From contig CANRKT010000016.1 in NCBI GenBank assembly GCA_947631255.1, positions 1 through 54,748 of the forward strand: a DNA stretch of 54,748 nt, read 5' to 3'. The notes under the pieces were generated by a model that was not told the DNA's origin, searched no databases, and saw only the letters and a program-made list of their open reading frames with translations. A program made the translations under genes and the position numbers. Positions 19,261-33,887 of this stretch are shown here, piece by piece (within the stretch, counting starts at the first letter, position 1; every line of letters begins with the position of its first letter). This DNA is from an uncultured Enterobacteriaceae bacterium (GTDB taxonomy: Bacteria; Pseudomonadota; Gammaproteobacteria; Enterobacterales; Enterobacteriaceae).

Positions 19261-19986
19261 TTAGAGTCTGAATTCTTCTCCCAGATAGACACGTTTCACC
19301 TGTTCATCTTCAAGAATTTCAGCTGGCGTTCCATGGGCAATCATATGCCCCTGACTGACAATATAAGCTCGCTCGCACACTGCCAGCGTTTCACGCACAT
19401 TATGGTCAGTTATCAGAACACCGAGCCCGCTGTCGCGTAAATGCTCAATAATGCGTTTGATATCCAGAACCGATATGGGGTCAACACCGGCAAAGGGTTC
19501 ATCCAGCAGAATGAATTTTGGATTAGCGGCCAGGGCGCGTGCGATTTCAACACGGCGACGTTCCCCCCCGGATAGCGATTGCCCAATACTGTCACGCAAA
19601 TGCTGAATATGGAACTCTTCCAGCAACTCATTTGCTCGGTCATCACGCTGTTCTGGCGTGAGATCGTCACGAATTTGTAATACTGCCATCAGATTATCAA
19701 AAACGCTCAGATGGCGGAAAATAGAGGCTTCCTGTGGCAGATAGCCGATACCACGACGTGCCCGGGCGTGCAGGGGCAATAAACTGATATCTTCATCATC
19801 AATAATGATGTTGCCGGCATCACGCGGCACAATGCCGACGACCATATAAAACGTGGTCGTTTTACCGGCACCATTGGGGCCGAGTAAGCCAACAATTTCA
19901 CCTGAATTCACCATCAGGCTGACGTCTTCAACAACACGTCGTTTCTTGTAGGCCTTCGCAAGATTTTTTGCAATTAAGGTTGCCAT
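19261..19986 (-). CDS. lptB: LPS export ABC transporter ATPase LptB
   Basis: The 241-residue ATPase powers extraction of LPS from the inner membrane by LptB2FG. Walker A is GPNGAGKTT near residues 36-44, the signature is [16 protein letters not shown], Walker B is [13 protein letters not shown] and the switch His is in [11 protein letters not shown]. It starts six bases after the lptA stop and completes the lptC-lptA-lptB set. Confidence 0.98.
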   Translation of the reverse strand: MATLIAKNLAKAYKKRRVVEDVSLMVNSGEIVGLLGPNGAGKTTTFYMVVGIVPRDAGNIIIDDEDISLLPLHARARRGIGYLPQEASIFRHLSVFDNLMAVLQIRDDLTPEQRDDRANELLEEFHIQHLRDSIGQSLSGGERRRVEIARALAANPKFILLDEPFAGVDPISVLDIKRIIEHLRDSGLGVLITDHNVRETLAVCERAYIVSQGHMIAHGTPAEILEDEQVKRVYLGEEFRL

Positions 19987-19992
19987 AACGAA

Positions 19993-20544
19993 TTAGTTAC
20001 TCTTCTGCTGCGTCGGTTGCTGAGCGTTTTTATCCTGTAACTGTGAAGGAACAAGAACGGTGGTAACGCGTTTGCCTTTATCACTAAACGCCTGCATTTT
20101 CTGCTCTTTCACTAAGTAGGTTATCTTGTCTCCTTTGACATTGCTATCCAGTTGCTCAAGATAGGCATTGCCCGTCAGAGTGACGAAATCTTTCGCCAGC
20201 TGATAATTAAGTTTAGACGCCTGTCCTTTCACCGGTTTTCCGTTGTCTTGCATCTGATAGAAAGTCGCTGGATTTCCATAGGCATCAATGACTTCTTGTC
20301 CCTGAGTTCCACCAGGGCGCGTCACCACGACTTTATCAGCATTAATTTTTATGGTGCCCTGGGTGGCAATAACATTCCCCGTGAAGGTCACAACGTTACC
20401 GTCCATATCCAGTGATTGCTGATCAGATTCGATGTGAATCGGTTGATTGGTATCACTCGTTAATGCCCATGCTGAAAATGGGGTCACAAACAGTGTACTG
20501 ATCAGTACAAGGCTAAGGCTGAGTTTGTTGCGTCTGGATTTCAT
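19993..20544 (-). CDS. lptA: LPS transport periplasmic protein LptA
   Basis: The 183-residue protein forms the periplasmic beta-jellyroll bridge that carries LPS to the outer membrane. A signal peptide runs to about residue 24 (TPFSAWA-LTSD). The OstA domain follows (IHIESDQQSLDMDGN, ATFYQMQDNGKPV, DKITYLVKEQKMQAFSDKG). I chose ATG 20544 with an upstream AAAAGG; a TTG seven codons earlier is possible. The start lies 32 bases inside lptC, implying translational coupling. Confidence 0.95.
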   Translation of the reverse strand: MKSRRNKLSLSLVLISTLFVTPFSAWALTSDTNQPIHIESDQQSLDMDGNVVTFTGNVIATQGTIKINADKVVVTRPGGTQGQEVIDAYGNPATFYQMQDNGKPVKGQASKLNYQLAKDFVTLTGNAYLEQLDSNVKGDKITYLVKEQKMQAFSDKGKRVTTVLVPSQLQDKNAQQPTQQKSN

Positions 20545-21088
20545 AAGAGGTTTTAACCTTTTCAATCAGCTGGGCGGTTTTATCGCGTAGATTGCCACGC
20601 ATTTTCATTCCGCTGGAGTTAAAGCTGGTACCATAAAGTGTCACCTGGTCATCAGACGAGATATCCTGGGTGGTTAAATTGATACTGGCGTTATCAGTGG
20701 TAATTTTACGAAGTTGTGAATCTGGTGTCAGCGCATTCACCACGACATTACCGTATAAATAGAGCATACGGTCATTGGTGAGCTTTGCACGATCGGCGCT
20801 GATCTCCCACGTTGCCAGTATCTTCTCATCATATTGGGTCATAACAGGCTTCGTGAACCATGATGTGGAATCCGCCGAAAAATGTTCGACATTTTCTGTT
20901 ACTAGCCGATAGTTCAAGGCACCGGTAAGATTATAAACTCGAGTAATGGCCTGTTCGCTGGTATAGGTTGGTTCATCATTATTGACGATAACCGGTTTAT
21001 CCTTATCGCTACCAGTGATATTCAGACCAATTAATACGATAGCAATTATCGAAAGAAAAATAATAACCCAGCGTTTGGTTCTACTCAT
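20513..21088 (-). CDS. lptC: LPS export system protein LptC
   Basis: The 191-residue bitopic protein hands LPS from LptB2FG to LptA. One membrane helix lies near residues 7-25, and the rest is a periplasmic jellyroll with conserved motifs (DRMLYLYGNVVVNALTPDSQ, TLYGTSFNSSGMKMRGNLR). The start overlaps kdsC by four bases and the end overlaps lptA. Confidence 0.97.
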   Translation of the reverse strand: MSRTKRWVIIFLSIIAIVLIGLNITGSDKDKPVIVNNDEPTYTSEQAITRVYNLTGALNYRLVTENVEHFSADSTSWFTKPVMTQYDEKILATWEISADRAKLTNDRMLYLYGNVVVNALTPDSQLRKITTDNASINLTTQDISSDDQVTLYGTSFNSSGMKMRGNLRDKTAQLIEKVKTSYEIQTQQTQP

Positions 21089-21651
21089 ATCGATAGCCCT
21101 TTGGCCTCATCAAGTAAACCTTGTGATATCAGGATCAGATCACAGACTTCCCGGACTGCGCCACGCCCACCGTTAATACGCGTCACGTAATCAGCCTTGG
21201 GGAGTAAAATCGGGTGTGCATCAGCCACCGCGACACTCAGCCCCACCTTTTCCATTACCGGCCAGTCAATGAGGTCATCACCGATATAGGCAACTTGACT
21301 GTCAGTTAAACCCAGCTCAGATAATAACTGGTGGTAAGCAATCAGTTTATCGGACTGTCCCTGAAAAAGATGAGAAATTCCTAAAGTCTGACAGCGATCT
21401 TCCAGCAACTTAGCCTTGCGCCCGGTAATGATGGCAACTTCAATGCCTGAAGTAAGGACACAGCGTAGCCCATAACCATCACGTACGTTGAACGCTTTGA
21501 GTTCTTCGCCGCTATTTCCCATATAAATCAGGCCGTCGGACATTACACCATCGACATCCAGAATCAACAGGCGTATCGCCGCAGCACGTGCCATGACTTG
21601 TGCGCTCACTGGTCCATAGCAGGTATTCAGTAGCACATCACCGTTACTCAT
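21085..21651 (-). CDS. kdsC: 3-deoxy-D-manno-octulosonate 8-phosphate phosphatase
   Basis: The 188-residue HAD-family enzyme removes phosphate from Kdo-8-phosphate on the way to the LPS inner core. The HAD motif is LDVDGVMSDG (Asp32 and Asp34), motif III is ITGRKAKLLEDR and motif IV is YIGDDLIDWPVM. As usual for this tetrameric type there is no cap domain. It is 16 bases downstream of kdsD. Confidence 0.97.
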   Translation of the reverse strand: MSNGDVLLNTCYGPVSAQVMARAAAIRLLILDVDGVMSDGLIYMGNSGEELKAFNVRDGYGLRCVLTSGIEVAIITGRKAKLLEDRCQTLGISHLFQGQSDKLIAYHQLLSELGLTDSQVAYIGDDLIDWPVMEKVGLSVAVADAHPILLPKADYVTRINGGRGAVREVCDLILISQGLLDEAKGLSI

Positions 21652-21667
21652 TAATACGAATCCTTAA

Positions 21668-22654
21668 TTAAACTACGCCTGCACGTAACATGTCGTGCAT
21701 ATGTATTACGCCCAATAAATGGTCACCATCTGCCACCATTACAGAAGTAATATGGCGTGATTCCATCAAATTCAATGCATCCACCGCAAGCGTGCCTGGA
21801 CGAACGCGAATTCCGCCCGCTGTCATGACATCGACAATATTTAAGGTGTGTAAGTCAGCACCCATGTCGAATACTCGACGCAAGTCACCGTCGGTGAAAA
21901 TACCTTCAATTTTCATTAAATCATCACAGATTACGGTCATGCCCATATTTTTACGGGTAATTTCCAGTAATGCGTCACGTAATGATGCATCTTTACTGAC
22001 ATGCGGGATCTCACTGCCAGTATGCATGATATCGCTAACCCGTAGCAGCAGTTTACGCCCCAGTGCTCCGCCCGGATGTGAGAGGGCAAAATCTTCGGCA
22101 GTAAAGCCCCGTGCTTTTAACAACGCCACCGCCAGGGCATCCCCCATCACCAAGGTGGCGGTAGTACTTGAGGTCGGTGCCAGACCTAGAGGACAGGCTT
22201 CTTGTGCTACATGAATACACAGGTGAATATCAGCGGCCTTTCCCATGGCACTGTCGGGTCTGCCAGTCATACAAATCAGTGGCACTTTCAGGCGTTTTAA
22301 TACCGGTATCAGTGCCAGTATCTCGTTTGATTCACCTGAGTTAGATATCGCAATCACAATATCTTTAGGTGTGACCATACCTAAGTCACCGTGGCTTGCT
22401 TCACCGGGATGGACAAAAAATGCCGGTGTGCCAGTACTGGCAAAGGTCGCAGCTATTTTTTTTCCAATATGACCAGATTTTCCCATACCCATGATGATCA
22501 CTTTGCCTGCACAATGAAATATTTTTCTGCAAGCATTTGAAAAATCATCATTAATGTACTTATCCAGCTGTGCCAGACTTTCACGTTCAATGTGGAGAAC
22601 ATCTTTTCCTGCCTGTTGAAAGTCAAAGTCCGTAGCTAAGTCTATCTGAAGCAT
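21668..22654 (-). CDS. kdsD: D-arabinose 5-phosphate isomerase
   Basis: The 328-residue enzyme converts ribulose-5-phosphate to arabinose-5-phosphate, the first committed step of Kdo synthesis. A SIS domain (VIIMGMGKSGHIGKKIAATF, ISNSGESNEI, APTSSTTATLVMGDAL) is followed by two CBS domains. I set the start at 22654 by family length; a frame 25 codons longer overlaps yrbG. The ribosome site is weak (CGGAAAAC). Confidence 0.96.
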   Translation of the reverse strand: MLQIDLATDFDFQQAGKDVLHIERESLAQLDKYINDDFSNACRKIFHCAGKVIIMGMGKSGHIGKKIAATFASTGTPAFFVHPGEASHGDLGMVTPKDIVIAISNSGESNEILALIPVLKRLKVPLICMTGRPDSAMGKAADIHLCIHVAQEACPLGLAPTSSTTATLVMGDALAVALLKARGFTAEDFALSHPGGALGRKLLLRVSDIMHTGSEIPHVSKDASLRDALLEITRKNMGMTVICDDLMKIEGIFTDGDLRRVFDMGADLHTLNIVDVMTAGGIRVRPGTLAVDALNLMESRHITSVMVADGDHLLGVIHMHDMLRAGVV

Positions 22655-22670
22655 AATTTTGTTTTCCGTT

Positions 22671-23648
22671 CTATCCGATGACGGGCGGTGCGAAGCACCA
22701 GAGCACCGTAACCCATACGATATACCCACATATTAACAGAGCACCAATCGGCTTGCCGACCTGACGGGGTTTACGCCAGCAAAGTAGGGCAAACACAGCA
22801 CTTACAGCTAACATCAGCCAGTAATCACGGGAAAAGGCGAGTGGATCAAAGCTACCCGGCGCCACAAGTGCCGGGATCCCTAGTACAAAAACAAGGTTAA
22901 ATATATTGGAACCGATAATATTACCAATAGCGATATCATGTTCACCTTTACGCACCCCAGCGATGGTAGTGGCCAGCTCAGGCAGACTGGTTCCTATGGC
23001 GATTACCGTTAAGCCGATGACTAAGTCATTGACACCAAAGTAGTGGGCGAGAACAGTAGCGTTATCAATCACCATTTGGGTGGCAATAGGCATGATGACT
23101 AATGCGACACCAAGCCATAAGAAAGCGACGGAAAGGCTACCTTCCTGAGGTAACTCTGCAGCTTGTTCACGGGTAAGGTTATCAATACCTTCTCGTTCAG
23201 CGAGACGCCCGATTCTAATGATAAACAGTAGATATAATACGGCGATAACCAGCAGTATGGTGCCTTTTATTTGACTGAGTTCACCGTCGAACAACAAGAG
23301 ACCCGCTACCAGGCTGACCAACAACATCAAAGGCAGCTCTCGACGCAGAATATCTGAATCTACGGCAAAAGGGTGCAATATCGCTGCCAGCCCGAGAATG
23401 AGCATTATATTGGTAATATTCGATCCGATAGCTGTTCCTAGCGCGAGATCGAGTTGTCCATGTAAGGCAGCTGCGCTGGCAATGATGATTTCAGGTAGCG
23501 ATGTCCCTATACTGACGACAGTCATACCTATGATTAATGGTGAGCATCCTATGCTTCGAAACAGTATTGCTGCCGAAAAAACTAAGCGATCGGCCCCATA
23601 AACTACTAATAGTAAGCCGATAATCAATAAAGCCATCGCTAACAGCAT
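22671..23648 (-). CDS. yrbG: Calcium/sodium exchanger family protein YrbG
   Basis: The 325-residue membrane protein of the CaCA superfamily shows about ten hydrophobic segments and the two inverted alpha repeats, IGTSLPEIIIASAAALHG with GSNITNIMLILG and IGTSLPELATTIAGVRKG with GSNIFNLVFVLG. Its substrate is not established in E. coli. It is the first gene of the kds-lpt transcription unit and is divergent from mlaF. Confidence 0.95.
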   Translation of the reverse strand: MLLAMALLIIGLLLVVYGADRLVFSAAILFRSIGCSPLIIGMTVVSIGTSLPEIIIASAAALHGQLDLALGTAIGSNITNIMLILGLAAILHPFAVDSDILRRELPLMLLVSLVAGLLLFDGELSQIKGTILLVIAVLYLLFIIRIGRLAEREGIDNLTREQAAELPQEGSLSVAFLWLGVALVIMPIATQMVIDNATVLAHYFGVNDLVIGLTVIAIGTSLPELATTIAGVRKGEHDIAIGNIIGSNIFNLVFVLGIPALVAPGSFDPLAFSRDYWLMLAVSAVFALLCWRKPRQVGKPIGALLICGYIVWVTVLWCFAPPVIG

Positions 23649-23875
23649 GACAAATCCTTTATAAAGGTATAGCTACTAACTGTGTACCATGAGGATATCT
23701 ACAATGTTCATAGTGATAAGTATTGTCCATCATTCCTAATTTTGACTTTATGCGACAGAAAAGTAAAACAAATGCCAGCTTTCGCTAACCTTGGCAGGTA
23801 ATATTCTGTAAAAATGGAGGGTAGTTACTTCTTTTTGAAGCCATGCTTATCTACAGACTTGTAAAAGGAAAGATA

Positions 23876-25479
<1,604 letters not shown>

Positions 25480-25483
25480 GTTC

Positions 25484-26029
25484 ATGCAAACAAAAAAATT
25501 AGAAATTTGGGTGGGATTCTTCGTACTGGTGGCGCTGGCAGCCGTGGTCTTTCTTTGCCTCAAAGTTGCCAATATTACCTCGTTACGAAGTGAACCGACT
25601 TACAAGATTTACGCAACATTTGACAATATTGGTAGTCTGAAAGTGAGTTCACCAGTACGTCTCGGCGGTGTGGTGATTGGTCGTGTTGATGATATTCAAC
25701 TTGACCAAAAAACCTATTTGCCGCGCGTCACATTAGATATTGAGACTCGTTATGACGAGATACCTGATACCAGTTCTCTGTCTATTCGTACTTCCGGTTT
25801 ACTGGGCGAACAATTCTTGGCGTTAAACCTGGGTTTTGATGATCCAGAATTAGGTTCCAGCATTCTTAAAGATGGTGGAACTATCCAAGACACCAAATCA
25901 GCTTTAGTACTCGAAGACTTAATTGGTCAGTTTTTATATAAAAGTGGCGATAGTCAGCCAGCAGAGCAGAGTAATAATGCCACTCAGGAGCCGCATGATG
26001 TTGCTCCTCATGCTAATGCGACGAACTAA
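25484..26029 (+). CDS. mlaD: MCE-domain phospholipid-binding protein MlaD
   Basis: The 181-residue protein has one N-terminal membrane helix (about residues 9-27) and a single MCE domain ([29 protein letters not shown]) that forms a hexameric ring with a lipid channel. The C-terminal tail after FLYKSG is polar and less conserved. ATG 25484 gives the family start [11 protein letters not shown]. Confidence 0.97.
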   Translation: MQTKKLEIWVGFFVLVALAAVVFLCLKVANITSLRSEPTYKIYATFDNIGSLKVSSPVRLGGVVIGRVDDIQLDQKTYLPRVTLDIETRYDEIPDTSSLSIRTSGLLGEQFLALNLGFDDPELGSSILKDGGTIQDTKSALVLEDLIGQFLYKSGDSQPAEQSNNATQEPHDVAPHANATN

Positions 26030-26046
26030 CTGAAGAGGAAAATATT

Positions 26047-26679
26047 ATGTTTAAGCGTCTCGTAATGATTGCCATGCTGGCATTTGCACCACTCGCTGCG
26101 ATGGCAGCCGACCCGACTAATCCTTATACGCTGATGAATGAGGCTGCGCAGAAAACCTTTGATCGTCTGAAAAGCGAGCAAGCGCAGATTCGTCAGAATC
26201 CGGACTATTTACGTGAAATCGTTGGTGAAGAACTGCTGCCTTACGTCCAGATAAAATATGCGGGTGCGCTGGTATTAGGACGTTACTATAAGGATGCGAC
26301 GCCTGCACAGCGTGAGGCCTATTTCAAAGCGTTTGGTGACTACCTGAAGCAAGCTTATGGTCAGGCTTTAGCGATGTATAATGGTCAGAATTATCAGATT
26401 GCCCCGGAAAAACCATTGGGTAATGCAGATATTGTCGCGATCCGTGTTTCTATTACCGATCCCAATGGTCGCCCGCCGATCCGTCTTGATTTCCAGTGGC
26501 GTAAAAACAGTCAAACTGGCAACTGGCAGGCATACGATATGGTAGCGGAAGGGGTGAGTATGATTACCACCAAACAAAGCGAGTGGAGCGATTTGCTGCG
26601 TACCAAAGGCATTGATGGCCTGACAGCACAGCTTCAGGCGATTTCTCATCAGCCTATTACCCTGGACAATAAAAAATAA
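26047..26679 (+). CDS. mlaC: Periplasmic phospholipid-binding protein MlaC
   Basis: The 210-residue protein ferries phospholipids between the MlaA complex of the outer membrane and MlaFEDB. A signal peptide ends at AMA (about residue 20) before [10 protein letters not shown]. The Tol2/MlaC domain follows ([34 protein letters not shown]). Its stop overlaps the mlaB start by one base. Confidence 0.97.
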   Translation: MFKRLVMIAMLAFAPLAAMAADPTNPYTLMNEAAQKTFDRLKSEQAQIRQNPDYLREIVGEELLPYVQIKYAGALVLGRYYKDATPAQREAYFKAFGDYLKQAYGQALAMYNGQNYQIAPEKPLGNADIVAIRVSITDPNGRPPIRLDFQWRKNSQTGNWQAYDMVAEGVSMITTKQSEWSDLLRTKGIDGLTAQLQAISHQPITLDNKK

Positions 26680-26981
26680 TGGCTAGTCAGCTGAGCTGGC
26701 AACGAGAAGACCAGATTCTGAGGCTAGAAGGTGAGCTGAACAGTGAGACACTGTTACCGCTCTGGCAACAGCGGCAGGAAGTTGTTTCAGGCGTTATGGT
26801 GTTTGATTTCAGTGGCCTGACTCGAGTCGATACGGCGGGGCTGGCATTACTGATCCACCTGATCGGACAGGCAAAGCAACAAGGAAATGATGTGGAGCTA
26901 CGGCAGATGAGTGAGAATTTACACACGCTGGTACAGCTTTACAATTTGCCTGAAAGCCTGTTCCCACAGCGCTCAGCCTAG
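26679..26981 (+). CDS. mlaB: STAS-domain regulator of the Mla transporter, MlaB
   Basis: The 100-residue cytoplasmic STAS protein binds MlaF and is needed for assembly and activity of MlaFEDB. The conserved STAS loop is visible as [20 protein letters not shown]. It is the last gene of the operon, followed by a strong terminator. Confidence 0.96.
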   Translation: MASQLSWQREDQILRLEGELNSETLLPLWQQRQEVVSGVMVFDFSGLTRVDTAGLALLIHLIGQAKQQGNDVELRQMSENLHTLVQLYNLPESLFPQRSA

Positions 26982-27002
26982 TATTTTCATTACATTATTA
27001 TT

Positions 27003-27037
27003 AAAGCCCTTGAGTGGTTTCGCTTCAGGGCTTTTTT
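27003..27037 (+). terminator. mla operon terminator
   Basis: AAAGCCCT and AGGGCTTT form the stem around a short loop, followed by six T. It ends mlaFEDCB before ibaG. Confidence 0.85.
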
Positions 27038-27108
27038 GGTTATTTATGCGAGGGCAACTTTCCTCTAAGATGATAGCCCTTTCTTCACTAATCGATGAAT
27101 ATATAGCC

Positions 27109-27363
27109 ATGGAAAATCATGAAATTCAGGCCGTGCTGATGAATGCACTGCCCCTTGAAGAAGTCCACGTTTCTGGTGACGGTAGTCATTTCCAGGTGAT
27201 AGCGGTGGGTGAGTTATTTGCTGAGTTAAGCCGTGTAAAAAAACAACAAGCGGTCTATGCGCCGTTAATGCCTTTTATTGCCGATAACCGTATGCATGCG
27301 GTTTCAATCAAGACTTATACTCCGGCAGAGTGGGCTCGCGATCGTAAACTCAGCGGTTTTTAA
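27109..27363 (+). CDS. ibaG: BolA-family acid stress protein IbaG
   Basis: This 84-residue BolA-like protein ([34 protein letters not shown]) partners monothiol glutaredoxins around iron-sulfur clusters and affects acid tolerance and envelope traits in E. coli and Vibrio. I set the start at 27109 by homology, though no clear ribosome site precedes it; an ATG at 27070 in the same frame would add 13 residues. It lies 53 bases before murA. Confidence 0.93.
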   Translation: MENHEIQAVLMNALPLEEVHVSGDGSHFQVIAVGELFAELSRVKKQQAVYAPLMPFIADNRMHAVSIKTYTPAEWARDRKLSGF

Positions 27364-27401
27364 TCTGTCAGTATTAGCTGATGGTCATCATTTCGATTTA
27401 A

Positions 27402-28679
<1,278 letters not shown>

Positions 28680-28702
28680 GCCTGCTTTACTGGCTTAAAA
28701 AA

Positions 28703-28727
28703 GAGGGAGGTGCTAAGCACCTCCCTC
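28703..28727. terminator. murA terminator
   Basis: GAGGGAGGTGC-TAA-GCACCTCCCTC is a perfect 11-bp stem flanked by an A-run and an AT-rich tail. It may act in both directions. Confidence 0.8.
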
Positions 28728-28814
28728 TGATAATTTAGTTTAAATCGCGATATGAGCCCCTCATGCTTCAGGCCAGTGACTGACTGTACTTTTGTGAAGC
28801 CTGAAGTGATCGGG

Positions 28815-28925
28815 CGTACGGGTTGTCCCCCCCGATAGCGACTCTGAACTTCAGGGAATACGTTGGTTCGCCCATAAAAAATGCACCTTACTCAGTTGAG
28901 TATTCAACTTTTGGGGTGCAGTTCA
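28815..28925 (-). mobile_element. Relic of an IS3/IS150-type insertion sequence left end
   Basis: On the minus strand from 28925, TGAACTGCACCCCAAAAGTT resembles IS150-group terminal repeats. Shortly after comes an ATG opening a frame like the OrfA start of that group (MGEPTYSLKFRVAI), which loses similarity and stops about 30 codons later. The rest of the element is missing. GTTGAGTATTCAAC forms an internal hairpin that with TTTTTT could terminate sfsB. Confidence 0.45.
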
Positions 28926-28963
28926 ATTGGGTGAGAACTTACGAGGCAGTTGCCAAATTAAGT

Positions 28964-29284
28964 TTACTGCCTTTCGGCATTCTCTGTGGCTTCCACAACC
29001 GAATCAACCGGAGTGCCAGGGCTTCTATTGCGGATATGATGAGTTCTGTCGATGAATTCATCGGTAATGGCATCATGATAGCGTGATGGCCAGATAACCC
29101 AGGGTTTGACCCCCAAAACATCTGCAATAATCAGTTCACCTTTCGGCCATGGGCGCGTCAGCGTATTGGCCAGTGTTGACGAACTCAGCCCAGCCTTACG
29201 TGATTCAGCGGCCAGTGATGTTCCTTTTTTTCTCAAACCTGCGACGATATCAGCCGGATGCCAGTCCATATGTTGACTTTTCAT
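28964..29284 (-). CDS. sfsB: Ner-like DNA-binding regulator SfsB
   Basis: This 106-residue protein is related to the Ner repressors of Mu-like phages. Its first 80 residues (DWHPADIVAGLRKKGTSLAA, LTRPWPKGELIIADVLG, PWVIWPSRYHD) closely match E. coli SfsB, which affects maltose gene expression, and contain a helix-turn-helix near residues 24-45. The C-terminal tail after RTHHIRN is longer than in E. coli and unlike it. AGGGAGAAG precedes the ATG. Confidence 0.92.
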   Translation of the reverse strand: MKSQHMDWHPADIVAGLRKKGTSLAAESRKAGLSSSTLANTLTRPWPKGELIIADVLGVKPWVIWPSRYHDAITDEFIDRTHHIRNRSPGTPVDSVVEATENAERQ

Positions 29285-29488
29285 AACTTCTCCCTGTGAG
29301 TATCACTGCCTATTGTTACCGAATAACAATGGCTGTCAGGGATAGTTATATCATGAAAATATCCAAATGCTTTTTGTAAATATATGGAACGATTAAATAT
29401 GTGTCATCTCACGCAACTTACTATGTAATAAATGAAAGTAAAGCCCAAAGATAATAGAATCAGGTGCGTCGATCCTGCTATTGGAAAC

Positions 29489-29516
29489 TTTAACGCGCCA
29501 TGAAAGGCACGTTAAA
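29489..29516. terminator. Hairpin downstream of ispB
   Basis: TTTAACGCGCC-ATGAAA-GGCACGTTAAA forms an 11-bp stem with one mismatch or wobble just after the ispB stop on the minus strand. The U-run after it is short, so it is a weak terminator candidate. Confidence 0.55.
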
Positions 29517-29521
29517 TTAAC

Positions 29522-30493
29522 TCAGTGATCGCGTTGTACAGAGATATGTGCCAGAGCAATAAGTGCTTCGCGATATGGCGTATCTGGAATGGCGGCAAGT
29601 GCAGAGATAGCTTTATCGGCCTCTTCTTCGGCACGCTGACGAGTCCATTCCAGTGAACCACAGGCTTTCATTGTTTCCAGAACAGGCTCAAGCAAATGGC
29701 GACCATTACCCTGCTCAATGGCCTCACGAATCATTCTGGCCTGCTCAGGCGTGCCATTACGCATGGCATGGAGCAGGGGAAGAGTGGGCTTACCTTCATT
29801 GAGATCATCACCGACACTTTTACCGAGCGTTTGATTATCCGCGCTGTAATCCAGCAAATCATCAATTAACTGGAAAGCTGTACCGAGATAACGACCATAA
29901 TCCTGAAGCGCTGTTTCCTGTACTTCACAGGCCCCGGCCAGAATGGCTGAACACTGGGCTGCGGCTTCGAATAATCTGGCTGTCTTACTGTAAATTACCC
30001 GCATATAACTCTCTTCCGTAATATTCGGGTCGTTGCAGTTCATCAGCTGTAAAACTTCACCTTCAGCAATAACATTCACTGCTTCAGACATCACTTCCAG
30101 GACTTTGAGCGATCCTAATTGCGTCATCATCTGAAAGGCACGGGTATAGATAAAATCGCCTACCAGAACACTGGCAGCATTACCAAATGCGGCATTTGCT
30201 GTCGCTTTTCCACGCCGCATATCAGACTCGTCAACCACATCATCATGCAACAGAGTCGCGGTGTGGATGAATTCGATCAGTGCTGCAATGTTGATATGTG
30301 CTTTACCTTCATATCCCAATGCCCGGGCAGCTATAACGGCTATCATCGGGCGAATGCGTTTACCGCCGCCACTGACGATGTAGTAGCCGAGCTGATTAAT
30401 CAGTTGAACATCAGAATTTAACTGCTCAAGGATTGCCGCATTCACGCCCGCCATATCTTGCGCGGCTAATTCATTAATTTTTTCTATTTTCAT
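29522..30493 (-). CDS. ispB: Octaprenyl diphosphate synthase
   Basis: The 323-residue trans-prenyltransferase makes the side chain of ubiquinone and menaquinone. Both aspartate-rich motifs are present (LLHDDVVDESDMRRG near residue 85 and LIDDLLDYSAD near 211), with GGGKRIRPM at the N-terminus. It is divergent from rplU and shares that intergenic region. Confidence 0.97.
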   Translation of the reverse strand: MKIEKINELAAQDMAGVNAAILEQLNSDVQLINQLGYYIVSGGGKRIRPMIAVIAARALGYEGKAHINIAALIEFIHTATLLHDDVVDESDMRRGKATANAAFGNAASVLVGDFIYTRAFQMMTQLGSLKVLEVMSEAVNVIAEGEVLQLMNCNDPNITEESYMRVIYSKTARLFEAAAQCSAILAGACEVQETALQDYGRYLGTAFQLIDDLLDYSADNQTLGKSVGDDLNEGKPTLPLLHAMRNGTPEQARMIREAIEQGNGRHLLEPVLETMKACGSLEWTRQRAEEEADKAISALAAIPDTPYREALIALAHISVQRDH

Positions 30494-30652
30494 CGCAAAA
30501 ATCTGGTTTTTGTCCCATTTATTCCGTAATTATACGGCTTATCAGGAGGGTGTCGGTAAGATACTGTAGTACAGATTGTACTAAAAATACGAGACAGATA
30601 AATGGGGTGGCACAGATTGCACTTTTTTTCTCTGTGGAATAAACAATCGTAC

Positions 30653-30681
30653 TTGTCAAAGCGTCGCATTTTGCGTAATAT
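30653..30681 (+). promoter_or_regulatory. Sigma-70 promoter of rplU-rpmA
   Basis: TTGTCA (30653-30658) and TAATAT (30676-30681) are separated by 17 bases and followed by the GC-rich discriminator TCGCGCCC, the pattern of stringently controlled ribosomal promoters. The start point would be about 30688. Confidence 0.7.
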
Positions 30682-30697
30682 TCGCGCCCTATTGTGA

Positions 30698-31066
<369 letters not shown>

Positions 31067-31084
31067 TACAGAGGAGCAGATTAA

Positions 31085-31342
<258 letters not shown>

Positions 31343-31369
31343 GTTTTTCGCGTCTTGGTAACGGATGTA

Positions 31370-31396
31370 AGCCCCGCAAAATATGCGGGGCTTTTT
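31370..31396 (+). terminator. rplU-rpmA terminator
   Basis: AGCCCCGCA and TGCGGGGCT form a 9-bp stem followed by five T. It separates the ribosomal operon from yhbE, though read-through is likely since no other strong promoter is evident. Confidence 0.88.
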
Positions 31397-31434
31397 ACAT
31401 TCTGCATCCGAAAAATCAAAGGTATTAAACGAGC

Positions 31435-33589
<2,155 letters not shown>

Positions 33590-33598
33590 TGCATAAAA

Positions 33599-33635
33599 TA
33601 AAACAGGCCGGATTTATCCGGCCTGTTTTATTTTT
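33599..33635. terminator. Bidirectional terminator after obgE
   Basis: TAAAACAGGCCGGA and TCCGGCCTGTTTTA form a perfect 14-bp stem followed by TTTTT on the plus strand and a T-rich tail on the minus strand. It ends obgE and probably also transcripts arriving from dacB. Confidence 0.9.
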
Positions 33636-33637
33636 AT

Positions 33638-33685
33638 CAGGCATCGTGCTGGCAGCCCGATTGCAGACAGTCAGCACGATGCCTG
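33638..33685. repeat. Perfect 14-bp inverted repeat with 20-base loop
   Basis: CAGGCATCGTGCTG (33638-33651) and CAGCACGATGCCTG (33672-33685) are exact reverse complements. It adjoins the obgE terminator and follows a small open frame on the minus strand. No U-run follows on the plus strand, so its role is unknown. Confidence 0.8.
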
Positions 33686-33693
33686 CGTCCTGT

Positions 33694-33876
33694 TTAACCA
33701 ATAAAAGCGGAATAACGCTCTTTTCCGGGCCGTAACGGCAGGTACTCTCTAACAGCCTCGTAGCATGAGTCATAGCAAGATAGCGCCTCCCTGTGTGTTA
33801 CAGGCGGTTTTATCAGGCCAGATGATGCTTTGCTGACGTTGTACCGCAGTTCCTCAATTTCATCTTCGACAATGAG
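33694..33876 (-). pseudogene. Small orphan reading frame, possibly a decayed gene
   Basis: The minus strand is open for 60 codons to TAA at 33694-33696 and reads like protein (VEDEIEELRYN, SGLIKPPVTHREAL, YDSCYEAVREYLPLRPGK, ERYSAFIG). There is no ATG, GTG or TTG at its beginning; it follows an in-frame TGA at 33877-33879, so it looks like the C-terminal remainder of a small gene. I do not recognise the family. It lies 11 bases downstream of the dacB stop. Confidence 0.35.
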
Positions 33877-33887
33877 TCACTTTACGA

